DNA from: Phytopseudomonas flavescens | Lineage (GTDB): Bacteria > Pseudomonadota > Gammaproteobacteria > Pseudomonadales > Pseudomonadaceae | Assembly: GCF_900100535.1 (NCBI RefSeq) | Contig: NZ_FNDG01000024.1 | Span: 27,814-91,813, forward strand | DNA length: 64,000 nucleotides | Reading direction: 5' to 3' | Shown: piece after piece, positions 22,114-31,600 of the stretch | How positions within the stretch are numbered: the stretch's first letter is position 1 | Layout of the letters: each line of letters opens with the position of its first letter | Made by a program: the position numbers and the translations under genes | Notes under the pieces: model-generated | What the model was told of the DNA's origin: nothing | Databases searched by the model: none | Seen by the model: only the letters and a program-made list of their open reading frames with translations

Positions 22114-22438
22114 CTTGATCATGACGCAGGTCACGTTCTGGTTGTGCATGGCGTTGTTCATGCGGTTGTTCACTTTCCAGCGAGGTACGCTGCGCTTTCG
22201 TCGGGGTATGTCGTGCCTGGCGTGGGTGACAATGGCGAGCGCTGGGGCAGCCGTCATCCACATCGCTCGAGGTGACTTGACCCTGCCGCGGCCTGCCTGG
22301 CCATTGGTGGCGCTGCTGGCTGTGTTCACCTGGCTGGTGTGGCGAGCGCGCGGCAACCTGGCTGGCGTGCTGCGCTCCGAAGGCCCTTGTTGGAATGGTG
22401 TTGATCGGCGACGTGCCGATGTGGCGAGTGATAAGTAA
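22106..22438 (+). CDS. Second small lysis membrane protein (holin/antiholin-like), copy 2
   Basis: 110 residues, three hydrophobic segments (TQVTFWLCMALFMRLF, LAWVTMASAGAAVIHIA, WPLVALLAVFTWLVW) and a polar C-terminal tail. Paralogue of the 14738 gene, with the same FRRGMSC and GNLAGV landmarks. In this cassette it is followed not by endolysin and spanins but by a 587-base gap and the tail genes. Confidence 0.65.
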   Translation: MASLIMTQVTFWLCMALFMRLFTFQRGTLRFRRGMSCLAWVTMASAGAAVIHIARGDLTLPRPAWPLVALLAVFTWLVWRARGNLAGVLRSEGPCWNGVDRRRADVASDK

Positions 22439-23025
22439 TCGCCGGTCGAAGCGGCGCGGCTCGAACCTGAAACCGGGTCGGTCCGATGCACCGGCATGGG
22501 CGTTTTCGTTGAACGCCAGATTACCCGATGACGCACGCTGTGGTTTGAAATGCGGCTGCGCACGCCTAGTGTAAACGTCGTGAATGCCCGGTGGTGCAGG
22601 ACGCCGGTTGCGAACTCGATCATGGCGTGCCGCTGGGCGCGATGCCTGCCATCCGAGGTCGAGTTCGCCGCGGAGCATCACCAGCAATGCTTCACCACGC
22701 CGTGAGCAGCGAGGGCCTTGTCCCCATACACCGCTCCAGGCCATGGTCGCGATACTGCCTACCGAGCATCGCAGCACGGCAAGCCGACAAGAACAGCAGA
22801 TACCGCTGACGAGTACGTCGAGCGAGCGACACGCTGCTCGGTAGCAGTGCCGGCCGCATTCTCGCCGATGAACCCTGCATCTTGGCCAACGGCCAGCTCT
22901 GGTCGATGGGCCTCCCGTGGGCGTCCATTGCCGAGAGCACGCATCCTGAACCTTTATCACAGACCAAGAACCGCCATAGATCGGGCCATCAAGCGTGCCG
23001 TCAGGAACGCTGCCCAGGAGTAAGT
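22439..23025. other. 587-base gap between lysis and tail genes, possible gene remnant
   Basis: No gene with start, ribosome site and plausible composition was found on either strand. The last codons before the tail completion gene, read in the frame ending TAA at 23021-23023, give TAIDRAIKRAVRNAAQE, which looks like the helical end of a phage protein and may be the remnant of a deleted head or neck gene. CGCCATAGATCGGGC near 22978 also resembles the 17-base repeats at 19948 and 20025. Confidence 0.35.
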
Positions 23026-23391
23026 ATGTACCCACCGATATTCGAAACCGCCATCGCCTCAGATGCCGTGCTGGCAACCCTGGGCTCGAGCCCCACCCGG
23101 CTTTATACCTTTGGCGACGTCCCAGAGGGAGTGATTCATCCCTATGCGGTCTGGCAAACCATCGGCGGTGCGCCGAAAAATTATCTGGACGGCCGCCCGG
23201 ACATCGACCTGTTCACCCTGCGAGTAAGGGTGTATGGCGACACCATCGACAGTATTCGTCAGGTGGCGGCAGCGCTACGCGACGCCATCGAGCCACAGGC
23301 CCACATCACGCGCTGGCGTAGTGAACGCAAGGATACCGAGACCGGCTATTACTGCCTGTCCTTCGACCTGGACTGGCAGGTCGATCGCTGA
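23026..23391 (+). CDS. DUF3168 tail completion / terminator protein
   Basis: 121 residues. YPPIFETAIASDAVLATLG and the pattern VIHPYAVWQTIGG ... RVRVYGD ... ALRDAIEP ... YCLSFDLDWQV match DUF3168 (gp10/gpU-like) proteins, which cap the proximal end of a siphophage tail tube. AGGAG lies five bases before the ATG at 23026. It is the first structural gene of cassette 2, immediately upstream of the tube protein, as in siphophage tail operons. Confidence 0.78.
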   Translation: MYPPIFETAIASDAVLATLGSSPTRLYTFGDVPEGVIHPYAVWQTIGGAPKNYLDGRPDIDLFTLRVRVYGDTIDSIRQVAAALRDAIEPQAHITRWRSERKDTETGYYCLSFDLDWQVDR

Positions 23392-23411
23392 ACACACCGT
23401 TAACACCCCCG

Positions 23412-23431
23412 ACCGCTCAGGCGGTTTTTTT
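23412..23431 (+). terminator. Hairpin with T tract before the tail tube gene
   Basis: ACCGC-tcag-GCGGT followed by TTTTTT, then the AGGAG of the tube gene about 20 bases later. Confidence 0.7.
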
Positions 23432-23460
23432 GTACCTGAAACACACTAGGAGAAGTAACC

Positions 23461-23979
23461 ATGGCAGTTAAAACCCAAGGTAGTCAGCTGTTCGGGCTGT
23501 TCCCATCCCTGACCACGCCCGGCGATTTCGTCGTCTTGCAGGTCGAGAACATGAACAACTTCAATGGGGGCGGCAACCCGGCCGACCAGATCACCATCGA
23601 GAGCCTGGACAAGACCAGCCGCGAGTACCTAAAGGGCTTGCGCACGCCTGGCCAGGCAACCTTTACCATCGATGCGGACCCGCGCAACGAGTCGCACGCG
23701 CGCCTGCACCAGGCCGCCGAGTCGGATGACGAAGTCTACGACTCGATCCGCTGGGTGCTGGGCTGGTCGGACGGCCCGAAAGATGCGCAAGGTGGTTCGA
23801 CCGCCTTGCCGACGCTGAATGCAGAGGGCGACGATTTCGTGTTGCCGACCTCGCGCACCTGGTTCCTGTTCGACGGCTACGTGGGCGATTTCCCCTTCGA
23901 CTTCGCCGCCAATACCACCGTGAAAACCGCCGTATCCATTCAACGCTCCGGCAAGGGCGCGTGGATTCGCAAGGCCTAA
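23461..23979 (+). CDS. Major tail tube protein
   Basis: 172 residues, mostly beta-rich: KTQGSQLFGLFPSLTTPGDF, ITIESLDKTSREYLKGL, ATFTIDADPRNESHARL and a C-terminal VKTAVSIQRSGKGAWI strand block. Length, fold type and position between the completion protein and the tail chaperones identify it as the tube subunit that stacks in rings in a flexible tail (lambda gpV role). There is no sheath gene beside it, so the particle is non-contractile. Confidence 0.85.
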   Translation: MAVKTQGSQLFGLFPSLTTPGDFVVLQVENMNNFNGGGNPADQITIESLDKTSREYLKGLRTPGQATFTIDADPRNESHARLHQAAESDDEVYDSIRWVLGWSDGPKDAQGGSTALPTLNAEGDDFVLPTSRTWFLFDGYVGDFPFDFAANTTVKTAVSIQRSGKGAWIRKA

Positions 23980-23989
23980 GGTAGCTACC

Positions 23990-24394
23990 ATGCAGCTCAA
24001 CCTCGATACCCTGAAAACCCTGGGCGCCTTCACCGGCGCCCCGGTCGAGAAAACCATTACCTGGGCCATGGCTGGCAAGGACCACACGGCGACCGTTCAT
24101 GTACGGCCGCTGTCCTACAGCTCCACTGTGGTCGATCTGCTGGCTCGGCGCGACGGGCTGGATGGCGTGGCCGGGCGGATCGCCAGCAGCATCGTCGACG
24201 CAGACGGCAAGCCGGTGTTCACCATCGCCGACATAACCGGCGAGGCCGACCCTGCTCGCGGCCCGCTCGACGGCAACCTGACCATCGCGTTACTGGCCGT
24301 GATCGGCGAGGTCAATGGGCTGGGAAAGCCCATGCCGGAAGCGAAGCCCCCACGCAAGTCCTCTGCGAAGAAGACGAACTCTGGCACGAGTTAG
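23990..24394 (+). CDS. Tail assembly chaperone (lambda G-like)
   Basis: 134 residues, helical, with an acidic middle and basic C-terminus (KPPRKSSAKKTNS). It begins ten bases after the tube gene and precedes the tape measure. Such chaperones coat the tape measure during tail assembly and are absent from the finished tail. A GGGAAAG heptamer near its end allows a -1 frameshift into the adjacent frame, giving the longer GT-type product described separately. Confidence 0.8.
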   Translation: MQLNLDTLKTLGAFTGAPVEKTITWAMAGKDHTATVHVRPLSYSSTVVDLLARRDGLDGVAGRIASSIVDADGKPVFTIADITGEADPARGPLDGNLTIALLAVIGEVNGLGKPMPEAKPPRKSSAKKTNSGTS

Positions 24395-24654
24395 TACTTA
24401 ACGGAGTCGGTGGGCGCACTATCGCCGAGGCCAAGGAACGGCTCAGCTACCCCGAGTTTCTGTCCTGGATACGCTTTCGCAACACGCGTGGCACCCTGCA
24501 CCTGGGCATGCGCGTGGATCGGGGGGCTGCCCTGCTGGCGACCCTCTATGCGAACCTGAGAATCAAGGAGGGAGGCTACAGCGTCGCTGACTTCATGCCG
24601 TTCGCGGAACAGCGTGAACCGACGGTGGAAGATGCGATGGCGGCGTGGGGGTGA
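23990..24654 (+). CDS. Frameshifted tail assembly chaperone (lambda GT-like, -1 ribosomal frameshift)
   Basis: After about 113 codons of the G-like frame, a -1 slip at 24322-24328 continues for 108 codons to the TGA at 24652, a product of about 221 residues. The extension reads ELVLNGVGGRTIAEAKERLS, then RGTLHLGMRVDRGAALLATLY and ADFMPF, matching tail assembly protein T/DUF4035-type sequences. It has no start codon or ribosome site of its own near its beginning, so it can hardly be made otherwise. In lambda, GT recruits the tube protein to the tape measure. Confidence 0.8.
24322..24328 (+). promoter_or_regulatory. Slippery heptamer GGGAAAG for -1 frameshifting
   Basis: G GGA AAG in the chaperone frame, the same heptamer used by lambda G-T. 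Both frames are open across it, and the -1 frame stays open to 24652. Confidence 0.85.
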
Positions 24655-24894
24655 TGCTGCACGGGTAGATCGCGACTCTCCCGGCAGGGGAGCGGCATGA
24701 AGCCAGTGGTTACAGAGCAGGCATCCAAGCGCCACGAGGGCCGTATGCTGGTTGGTGTGATCATCTGTCGTGTCGGCGTCGTTTCGCGGGTCTTCTCTGA
24801 AGACAGGCGGTGCATACGTTGTTGGGCTGGGCGTTTGCTCCCCTGGGCGCTTCGGTGCCTGGTGGAGCAACGGCTGGTTTTCCGCTAGACCCAT

Positions 24895-24916
24895 AACCCG
24901 CTTCGGCGGGTTTTTT
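24895..24916 (+). terminator. Hairpin with T tract before the tape measure gene
   Basis: AACCCGC-ttcg-GCGGGTT followed by TTTT, seven bases before the AGGAG of the tape measure gene. The stretch 24655-24894 has no gene I can support; a 63-codon frame at 24697 is weak. Confidence 0.8.
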
Positions 24917-24933
24917 ATTGCCAGGAGAAAGGC

Positions 24934-27267
24934 ATGGCAAGCAACTCGCTCGGAGCCCTGAAACTCGACTTGGTCGTGCGGATCGGCGGATTCACGGCGC
25001 CGCTCGACCAGGCCGAGCGGCATGCACAAAAGAGTGCCAAGAGTATTTCGGACGCGGCCAAGTCTGCGTCCCAAGCCTGGTCAGGACTGTCTGGTGTGCT
25101 CACCAAGCCGTTCGTGGGTGTGTCCATAGGGGACATTTTCAGCAAGTTCGTGGCCGAGACCAGAGCCGCCGAGGCCGAGCAGGCCCAACTGGCGGCCGTG
25201 CTTCGCTCGACGGGGGAAGCGGCGGGCTTCACCCGCGCCGAGCTCAACGATATGGCTGCGGTCATGGAAGGACGCAGCATTTTCTCCACGGGTGACATCA
25301 ACACCGCACAGACCGCATTGCTGGCGTTCACTGATGTCGCCGGCGACCAGTTCAGCACGGCCATGCAGAGTGCCATGGACATGGCGGCGCGAACGGGAAT
25401 GACGGTGGCCCAGGCGGCCGAGACCATCGGACAGGCGTTGCGTGCGCCGTCGCAAGGGCTTGGCGAGCTGAGCAAGCAAGGCCTGCAAGTTACCGATGAA
25501 CAACAGGCGCTGGCCAGGCAGTTCAAAACCACTGGCAAGATGGCCGATGCGCAAGGCATCATCCTGGACGCGCTGAGTGAGTCATACGGTGGTGCGGCAC
25601 AGGCGGCACGCGACACCTTCAGTGGCGCCCTGACCGCTCTGCAGAACACAGTCGACGGCCTGCTGACTGGGCAGGACGGTAGCCTTGAGGCTGCACGCCT
25701 GAGTATCGAGGCGCTCAACGCGGCGCTGACTGACCCCGCGACCAAGGCGGGCGTGGTGGCACTCACCGATGCCATGGCCGGCGTGGCTTCCAAGGTCATC
25801 GAGTCCATCCCGTTCATCATCGATGCCGGTGACGGTGCGGTTCGCGTATTCGATGTGCTCGGCAACACGCTGGTCGGCATGTATGCCACGGCAGCGGCAA
25901 AAATACAGAGTCTGGCTGCCGATTCAGCCACCGCGCTGTCGTACCTCCCTGACTTCGCGGGGGGAGCCGAATTCGCGCAGCGAGCCGCGCAATACCGGGC
26001 CGATGCGAAGCTCAACCTAGAGGTTGCCGCGCAGGCGGCGGCAGCCATTCGCGAGAACCTCGAGAGGCCGCTCAAAGGCTCGGCCATAGCCGACCTGGTG
26101 AAGCAGGCCGAGCAAGCGAAGCATGTGCTACGTGAGGCTGCCGTGCCTGATCGGCCCAAGGCCTCGGCGGCAGCGGCCAGCGCTCTCCCTGCGGTGGCCG
26201 ACAAGCCGCTGCGGGCATTGCCACGCAAGAGCGACGCGGCCGCGCAGGTGGCTACGGCGCACGGGGTGCAGACGCAAACGGATCTACCCACCTCAACTCG
26301 CCCGCTTTCTCAAGAGGATGTGCTGACCGACCAGATGCGTGAGCGCCTGGCGGTGATGGAGGCCATCAAGGGGTTGAGCGATGGCGAGCATGACGAGCAT
26401 GACGAGAGGGCGGCACGGATCGTCGACCATGCTACTGCACAGACGCCCCATTACCAGGGGGCGGACGCGTTGCTTGGTGATGCTTGGGGAACGCTTCAGG
26501 AAATCGACGAAGCGCAGTCTGAACTGCAAGCGTGGTACGACGAACAGTTGCAGATGCTGGAGACCTTTCGGGCCGAAAGGGCAGACCTGTCTGCGATTTG
26601 GGATGCGGAGGAGCTATCGCTCAAACAGCAGCACGAGGATGAACTCGCTCGGATTGAACAAGCTCGCCAACTGGCTTCCCTGGATTCTGCCGAATCGCTT
26701 TTCGGCAGTCTGTCTGATATAGCACGGAACTTCGGCGGCGAGCAGTCTGGTATCTACAAGGCCATGTTTGCCGCGCAGAAAGCAATGTCTATCGCACAAT
26801 CGATGATAGCCATCAAAACCGGGATCGCGTTGGCTGCAGCTAACACATTTCCCGCTAACTTGGTGGCGATGGCAATGGTGGCTTCGGCCACGGCGAACAT
26901 CGTCTCGGACATTTCGAGCATCAGCCTCGTAGGCATGGCCCACTCCGGTATCGACTCTGTGCCGGCGGATGGCACCTGGCTGCTGCAGCAGGGCGAGCGC
27001 GTCACCACCGCCAACACCAGCGCCAAGCTCGACGCGACCCTGGACGACGTTCGCCGCAACCAGTCGCCCGGCATGGGTGGCAGGGTTGAACAGACATTCA
27101 ACGTCAACGGCAACCCCGACCAGCGCACCATCGAACTGATGAAGCAAGCAACGGCCGAGGGGGCGGCGCTGGCCTATCGGCAGGTTTCCAATGACTTGGC
27201 GGCGGGCAGGGGCACCGTTTCTCGGAGCCTCCAATCGGGCTACGCCGTGGGCAGGAGAAAGTCGTAA
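24934..27267 (+). CDS. Tail tape measure protein
   Basis: 777 residues, the longest tail-core protein. Mostly helical and Ala/Gln/Glu-rich: it opens with GALKLDLVVRIGGFTAPLDQ, has long coiled-coil stretches (about 1-60 and 520-590), a hydrophobic segment near residues 605-660 (MFAAQKAMSIAQSMIAIKTG, then LVAMAMVASATANIV) and ends basic. Tape measures set tail length at about 0.15 nm per residue, which would give a tail of roughly 115 nm. It overlaps the next gene by one base. Confidence 0.9.
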   Translation: MASNSLGALKLDLVVRIGGFTAPLDQAERHAQKSAKSISDAAKSASQAWSGLSGVLTKPFVGVSIGDIFSKFVAETRAAEAEQAQLAAVLRSTGEAAGFTRAELNDMAAVMEGRSIFSTGDINTAQTALLAFTDVAGDQFSTAMQSAMDMAARTGMTVAQAAETIGQALRAPSQGLGELSKQGLQVTDEQQALARQFKTTGKMADAQGIILDALSESYGGAAQAARDTFSGALTALQNTVDGLLTGQDGSLEAARLSIEALNAALTDPATKAGVVALTDAMAGVASKVIESIPFIIDAGDGAVRVFDVLGNTLVGMYATAAAKIQSLAADSATALSYLPDFAGGAEFAQRAAQYRADAKLNLEVAAQAAAAIRENLERPLKGSAIADLVKQAEQAKHVLREAAVPDRPKASAAAASALPAVADKPLRALPRKSDAAAQVATAHGVQTQTDLPTSTRPLSQEDVLTDQMRERLAVMEAIKGLSDGEHDEHDERAARIVDHATAQTPHYQGADALLGDAWGTLQEIDEAQSELQAWYDEQLQMLETFRAERADLSAIWDAEELSLKQQHEDELARIEQARQLASLDSAESLFGSLSDIARNFGGEQSGIYKAMFAAQKAMSIAQSMIAIKTGIALAAANTFPANLVAMAMVASATANIVSDISSISLVGMAHSGIDSVPADGTWLLQQGERVTTANTSAKLDATLDDVRRNQSPGMGGRVEQTFNVNGNPDQRTIELMKQATAEGAALAYRQVSNDLAAGRGTVSRSLQSGYAVGRRKS

Positions 27268-27797
27268 TGGCCGATTTACCGCAATATCCGCACCACCTGT
27301 TGCCCATGCCGCAGCAGGAAGGTTATGCGTTTACGCCTGTCAGCCCGCTGCTGCGCACATCGATGCAGTCTGGCCGGGCGAGGCAGCGGCGCAACTATCG
27401 TTCCACGCCCACAGAGGTGCCGATCACGTGGCTGTTTGTCAGTGACGCTCAGGCTCAGCTGTTCGAGGCGTGGTTTCAGGATGCGCTCGCCGACGGGGCC
27501 CTCTGGTTCGAGATGCAGCTCAAGACCCCGGCGGGCATCCAGTCTTATCGCTGCCGCTTCATCGAGATATACGACGGACCGGCACTGATTGGTGGTCGCT
27601 ATTGGCGATTCACCTCGACCCTCGAGCTGCGCGAGCGTCCAGTCATCCAGGGCGGCTGGGGACTCGACTATCCCGAGGCGCTTCGCTACATGAATTTCAT
27701 CGATCTGACCATCAACCGTGAGTGGCCGCAGTCGTCTTATCAGGTGCACATGGCCGTCTTCGACTATTCACAAAACCAGGAGTGGCCCGACGCATGA
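27267..27797 (+). CDS. Minor tail protein (distal tail region)
   Basis: 176 residues. Arg-rich early segment (RTSMQSGRARQRRNYRST), then WLFVSDAQAQLFEAWFQD and YWRFTSTLELRERPVI, the look of small siphophage tail-tip proteins encoded directly after the tape measure. No catalytic motif. Its end overlaps the DUF1833 gene by four bases. By order it takes the place of lambda gpM. Confidence 0.65.
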   Translation: MADLPQYPHHLLPMPQQEGYAFTPVSPLLRTSMQSGRARQRRNYRSTPTEVPITWLFVSDAQAQLFEAWFQDALADGALWFEMQLKTPAGIQSYRCRFIEIYDGPALIGGRYWRFTSTLELRERPVIQGGWGLDYPEALRYMNFIDLTINREWPQSSYQVHMAVFDYSQNQEWPDA

Positions 27798-28300
27798 CCA
27801 TTCTCAATCGGTTCTACGTAAGCGGCGGCCGTGACGTCGAGCTGCTGACCCTGCAGATCGACATCGCGGGCGATGCGACCCGGGCGATCGAGGCGCAGCG
27901 ATACTTCTTCGTCAAGGACTTCGAGGATGCCGAGGCGCGCCTGGAGACCGGCGAGACCGTCACGTTCCAGGCCTTTGCCATGGACGTGGCCATTCCGCCT
28001 CGCAACCTGGACGGTACCCAGGATCTGAAATTCGCCCTGTGCAACATAGACGGCACCGCTAGCAACGCACTTCAGCACGCGCTGGTTGCCCGGCTCAAGA
28101 CCTCTGTCGTCCTGCGCACCTATCTCTGGCCAGACATGGCGGCGCCATCGCAGCGTCCCTTTCGCTTCGACGTGAAGAGCGGGCAGTGGACGCCGACCCA
28201 GGTGGACGTCACGGCTGGCCACCGGAATCTGCTGGACACCGGCTGGCCGCGCGTTCTTTACACCCTCGAGAAGTTCCCAGGACTCAGGTGCATCGCATGA
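27794..28300 (+). CDS. DUF1833 minor tail protein
   Basis: 168 residues from MTILNRFYVSGG. A beta-rich protein with VELLTLQIDIAGD, FQAFAMDVAIPPRNLDGTQD and LKTSVVLRTYLW, matching DUF1833 proteins found between tape measure and NlpC-like genes in siphophages and F-type tails (gpL role by position). It overlaps both neighbours by four bases. Confidence 0.72.
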   Translation: MTILNRFYVSGGRDVELLTLQIDIAGDATRAIEAQRYFFVKDFEDAEARLETGETVTFQAFAMDVAIPPRNLDGTQDLKFALCNIDGTASNALQHALVARLKTSVVLRTYLWPDMAAPSQRPFRFDVKSGQWTPTQVDVTAGHRNLLDTGWPRVLYTLEKFPGLRCIA

Positions 28301-28677
28301 TCGATACCAGTAAATACCTCGATGCCCGCTGGCTCGAGGGCGGCCGGGTGTGGCCGTTCGTTGACTGCTACGGAATCATCCTGGAAATCCGCCACGACCT
28401 GGGCCTGGACGAATGGCCCGCGTGGGATGGGATCACCAAGCAGGAGGATGGGCTGCACCGTCACGGCACGTGCTTTGTCGCGCAGCGTGAGCGCTGCGAG
28501 CCGGAGGCGGGCGCTGTCGCCTGCTGTTACACCGGCAGCCTGATGACGCACGTCGCCGTGGTGGTTGGGGCTCCGGACGGGCTGCGCGTTGCCGAGTGCA
28601 ACCCGGGCCGGGGTTTTTCATGCACGCCGCTATTGCGGTTCAAGCGGCGCTGGCTGCGCGTGGAGTTCTATCGATGA
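28297..28677 (+). CDS. NlpC/P60-like tail-tip peptidoglycan hydrolase
   Basis: 126 residues. VWPFVDCYGIILEI carries the nucleophile Cys of NlpC/P60 peptidases (D-C-Y-G), followed by the partner His in LMTHVAVVVG and a polar residue in ECNPG. This is the lambda gpK-type position: the enzyme is thought to be placed at the tail tip and to open peptidoglycan on contact. For a tailocin this would help the tube cross the cell wall. Confidence 0.78.
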   Translation: MIDTSKYLDARWLEGGRVWPFVDCYGIILEIRHDLGLDEWPAWDGITKQEDGLHRHGTCFVAQRERCEPEAGAVACCYTGSLMTHVAVVVGAPDGLRVAECNPGRGFSCTPLLRFKRRWLRVEFYR

Positions 28678-31600
28678 TTCGCATCTATCCATCGCGTCAT
28701 GCCATCAACCTGTACCCGAGCGAAGAGGGTGCGGCCATCGAGCGTCATGATCTGGCCGAAGCCTGCACGATCGCCGAATGGATGCAACGCAACGTCGAAG
28801 CGTTCGAAACGCTTGACGTGCCGCCGATCAGCTTCGATGTCGACGGTGAGCAGGTGCCGCCCTCGGCCTGGGCCGAGTTCGTGCTACAGGCGGAGGCTGA
28901 TGTGCGCATTTACCCGGTGCCTTTCGGCGAAGGTGTGGTCGCTGTGTTGGCCTGGGCTGCGGCAGCCATTGCCGCCGTAACACTTGTGTACGCGCTCACG
29001 CTGAACACCGATATGCCGGACAGCAGCACTAGCACGGGGGACAAGCTCGACCTGAATCCGGCCAAGGCCAACAGCGTCAAGCTCTATCAGGTGATCCGCG
29101 AGGTGCTCGGCACCGATCGCATTTTCCCGGACTACGTCGTGCAACCCATCAGTCGGTTCGTTAGCGGCCGAGACGTGCGCACCAGCCTGTTCCTGTCGGT
29201 CGGTGTCGGCCAGTTCAGCATCCCGCCGAGCCGCATCAGGATCGGTGAGACGCCCATCGCCGCGTTCGGCGATAAGGTGAGCTACACGATTTACGCTCCA
29301 GGCGAGTACGTCGGTGGTGATTCGCGCAGCGAGAACTGGTATTCGGTGGCTGAAGTCGGCGGGTCCAAGGCCGCGACTGCGGGGCTGGACCTGGACTCGC
29401 CGAGCGAAACCACGTCGCCCCTTGCCGATGCCGTGGTGCTTGCCGGATCCAGCATCACGCTGATCGGCGACTCGCCGTCTCTGCCTGACAGTTGGGGCGC
29501 CGGCACCGTCATCAACCTGGTGGTGCCCGACTCGTTCACGGTAACCAGCAGCACTACGCACAGCGTGATCGCCGGGCCGCTGGGTGAGCTCGCGCCGTTC
29601 GCGGGTATGCAGGTTTCACTGTCGGCCGCCACCGAGGATCTGGATCTGGTCGTCGCCAGCTTCACCGCCTACGCGCCGCCCGTTCCGGGTACCGGTGGCA
29701 GCCCTTCGAGCGTAACGGCAAGCGCTGCGCCGACGACCTATGATTTCTCGTCGTCGGGCGTCGTATGGTCGCTGACCTATGGTGGCAACACGCGATCCGT
29801 CTCCCTGACGGCCGACTACCTGAACATGAGCGGCGTGGTCTCGGCGATCACCTCACAACTGTCGGGCATGGGCCTGGTGGCGCAGGATGAATCGGGGCGC
29901 CTGAAAATCCTGGAACCAAGCAGTCCCTTCCGAGGCGGTGAAATCAGCCAGAGCAATTCACCAGTAGCCGTATTCGGCATCGGCCCCGTGTTCGTCACTG
30001 GCTCGGCATCCACTGGCGGCGCGCCTGAGCAACTGGCGAAAATCACCTTGCGCTACGACGACGGTCAGCCGTTCGCCGGCCTGCCGAATGGCACCCAGCG
30101 GCTGGCGATCGGGCATCGCCAGAACCGCTACCGTATCATCGACGTGACCGGGCTCACCATTGCCGTGCAGCGCCTCAATGCTGCGGGAATCGTGGATACC
30201 GGCTGGCCTGGCTTCACCGATCGCACATTGCTGGATTTCGAGCTGAGCGCCACGACTCACGCGGGCGAAAACTGGATCGGTCCGTTCATGGGCTGTCCCG
30301 AGGGTGAGTTGATCGACCGCCTCGAGTGGGACATCTTTTTTCCGAGTGGGCTCATGCACACTGACAAGAAAGGGCGCTCCCGGCCCTATTACTCCCAGGT
30401 GATCGTCGAATGGGCGGATGTGAAAACGGGGGAATGGAATCGTATCGTCACCAATTACGAGGAAATGACGAAGGACGGCTTCGGCCGTACCCATGGTATC
30501 GATTTCGCCACGCCGCTGCGCCCGCTGGTGCGGGTACGACGCGGTACCAACCCCGGCTGGTCGAACAGTGTAGACACCACCCAGTGGTACGCCTTGCGCG
30601 GCCGGTTGCTCGATCGCCCGACGCGCTATGACGATGTGACGATCATCGCGCTCACGGTTCGCACCGGCTCGCGCCTTTCGGCGCAGTCGGATCGGCAAGT
30701 CAGCCTCGTGGGTACGCGCCTCTATGGGCGGGGTGAGAACCGCTCGATCTCTGCTGCTGCCGCGTACGTGTGTACCAGCCTGGGCATGCCATTGGCGGAC
30801 CTCGACAGTGAACAACTGCAGCAGCTCGACGCGGAATATTGGGCGCCCAGGGGCGAAACCTTTGACCATACCTTCGAAGAGGCCATCACCGCGCAGGAAG
30901 CGCTGCAGAAAATCTTCGCCGCCGGCATGAGCCACCTGGTGATTGAGGACAGCATGATCTCGGCGGCCAGGGAGGGCGTGCAGCCCGCCCAGGGCATGCT
31001 CACGCCGCACGACCAGACAGCCGAGCTGGTGTCCACGTTCGTGGCGCCCAGCGAGGATGACTACACCGGAGTCGATGTCAGGTACATCAACCCACTGACA
31101 TTTTCGGAGGAAATCGTCGAGTGCCGGCTGGACAGCGTCGACCCGTTGAAAATCGAGACCTACACCCTCGACGGTGTGCACGATCGCACGCGCGCCTGGC
31201 GTATCGGTATGCGGCGCTTGCTGAAATATCTGTATCAGCGCATCACCCATCAGACGGAAACCGAGATGGATGCACTGGCCTACCGCGTGATCGACCACCT
31301 GATCTTCGCGGATGACATTCCCGGCAATCAAACGATCAGCAGTGTGATCGAGCAGATCGCCATCGACGGCGACAGGGTATTGATCACCACCAGTGAGCGG
31401 TTGGACTGGGCATTCAGCGGTCCGAGTTGTGTGATTCGCTGGCAGGATGGATCGGTAACGCCACTACTCAGCGCCGGTCGTGTCGGCAGCGATGTGCTGT
31501 CGGTCGGCCTGCAATACGTCGGCGATCAGCTCGATGGCATCGATTGGGAGATGGAGCCACCCAGACTGCTGTTCTGCTCCTCGAACAGCGTCGGCTATCC

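Noticed and set aside
22049..23077. 342-codon minus-strand frame across the holin and the gap
   Set aside because: Arg/Cys/Ser-rich composition, antisense to a real membrane gene, and no ribosome site; considered a shadow.
24697..24888. 63-codon frame with a fair ribosome site between the GT frame and the tape measure
   Set aside because: Cys/Arg/Trp-rich, no likeness to phage proteins, and the space is explained by a leader with hairpin; kept as non-coding.
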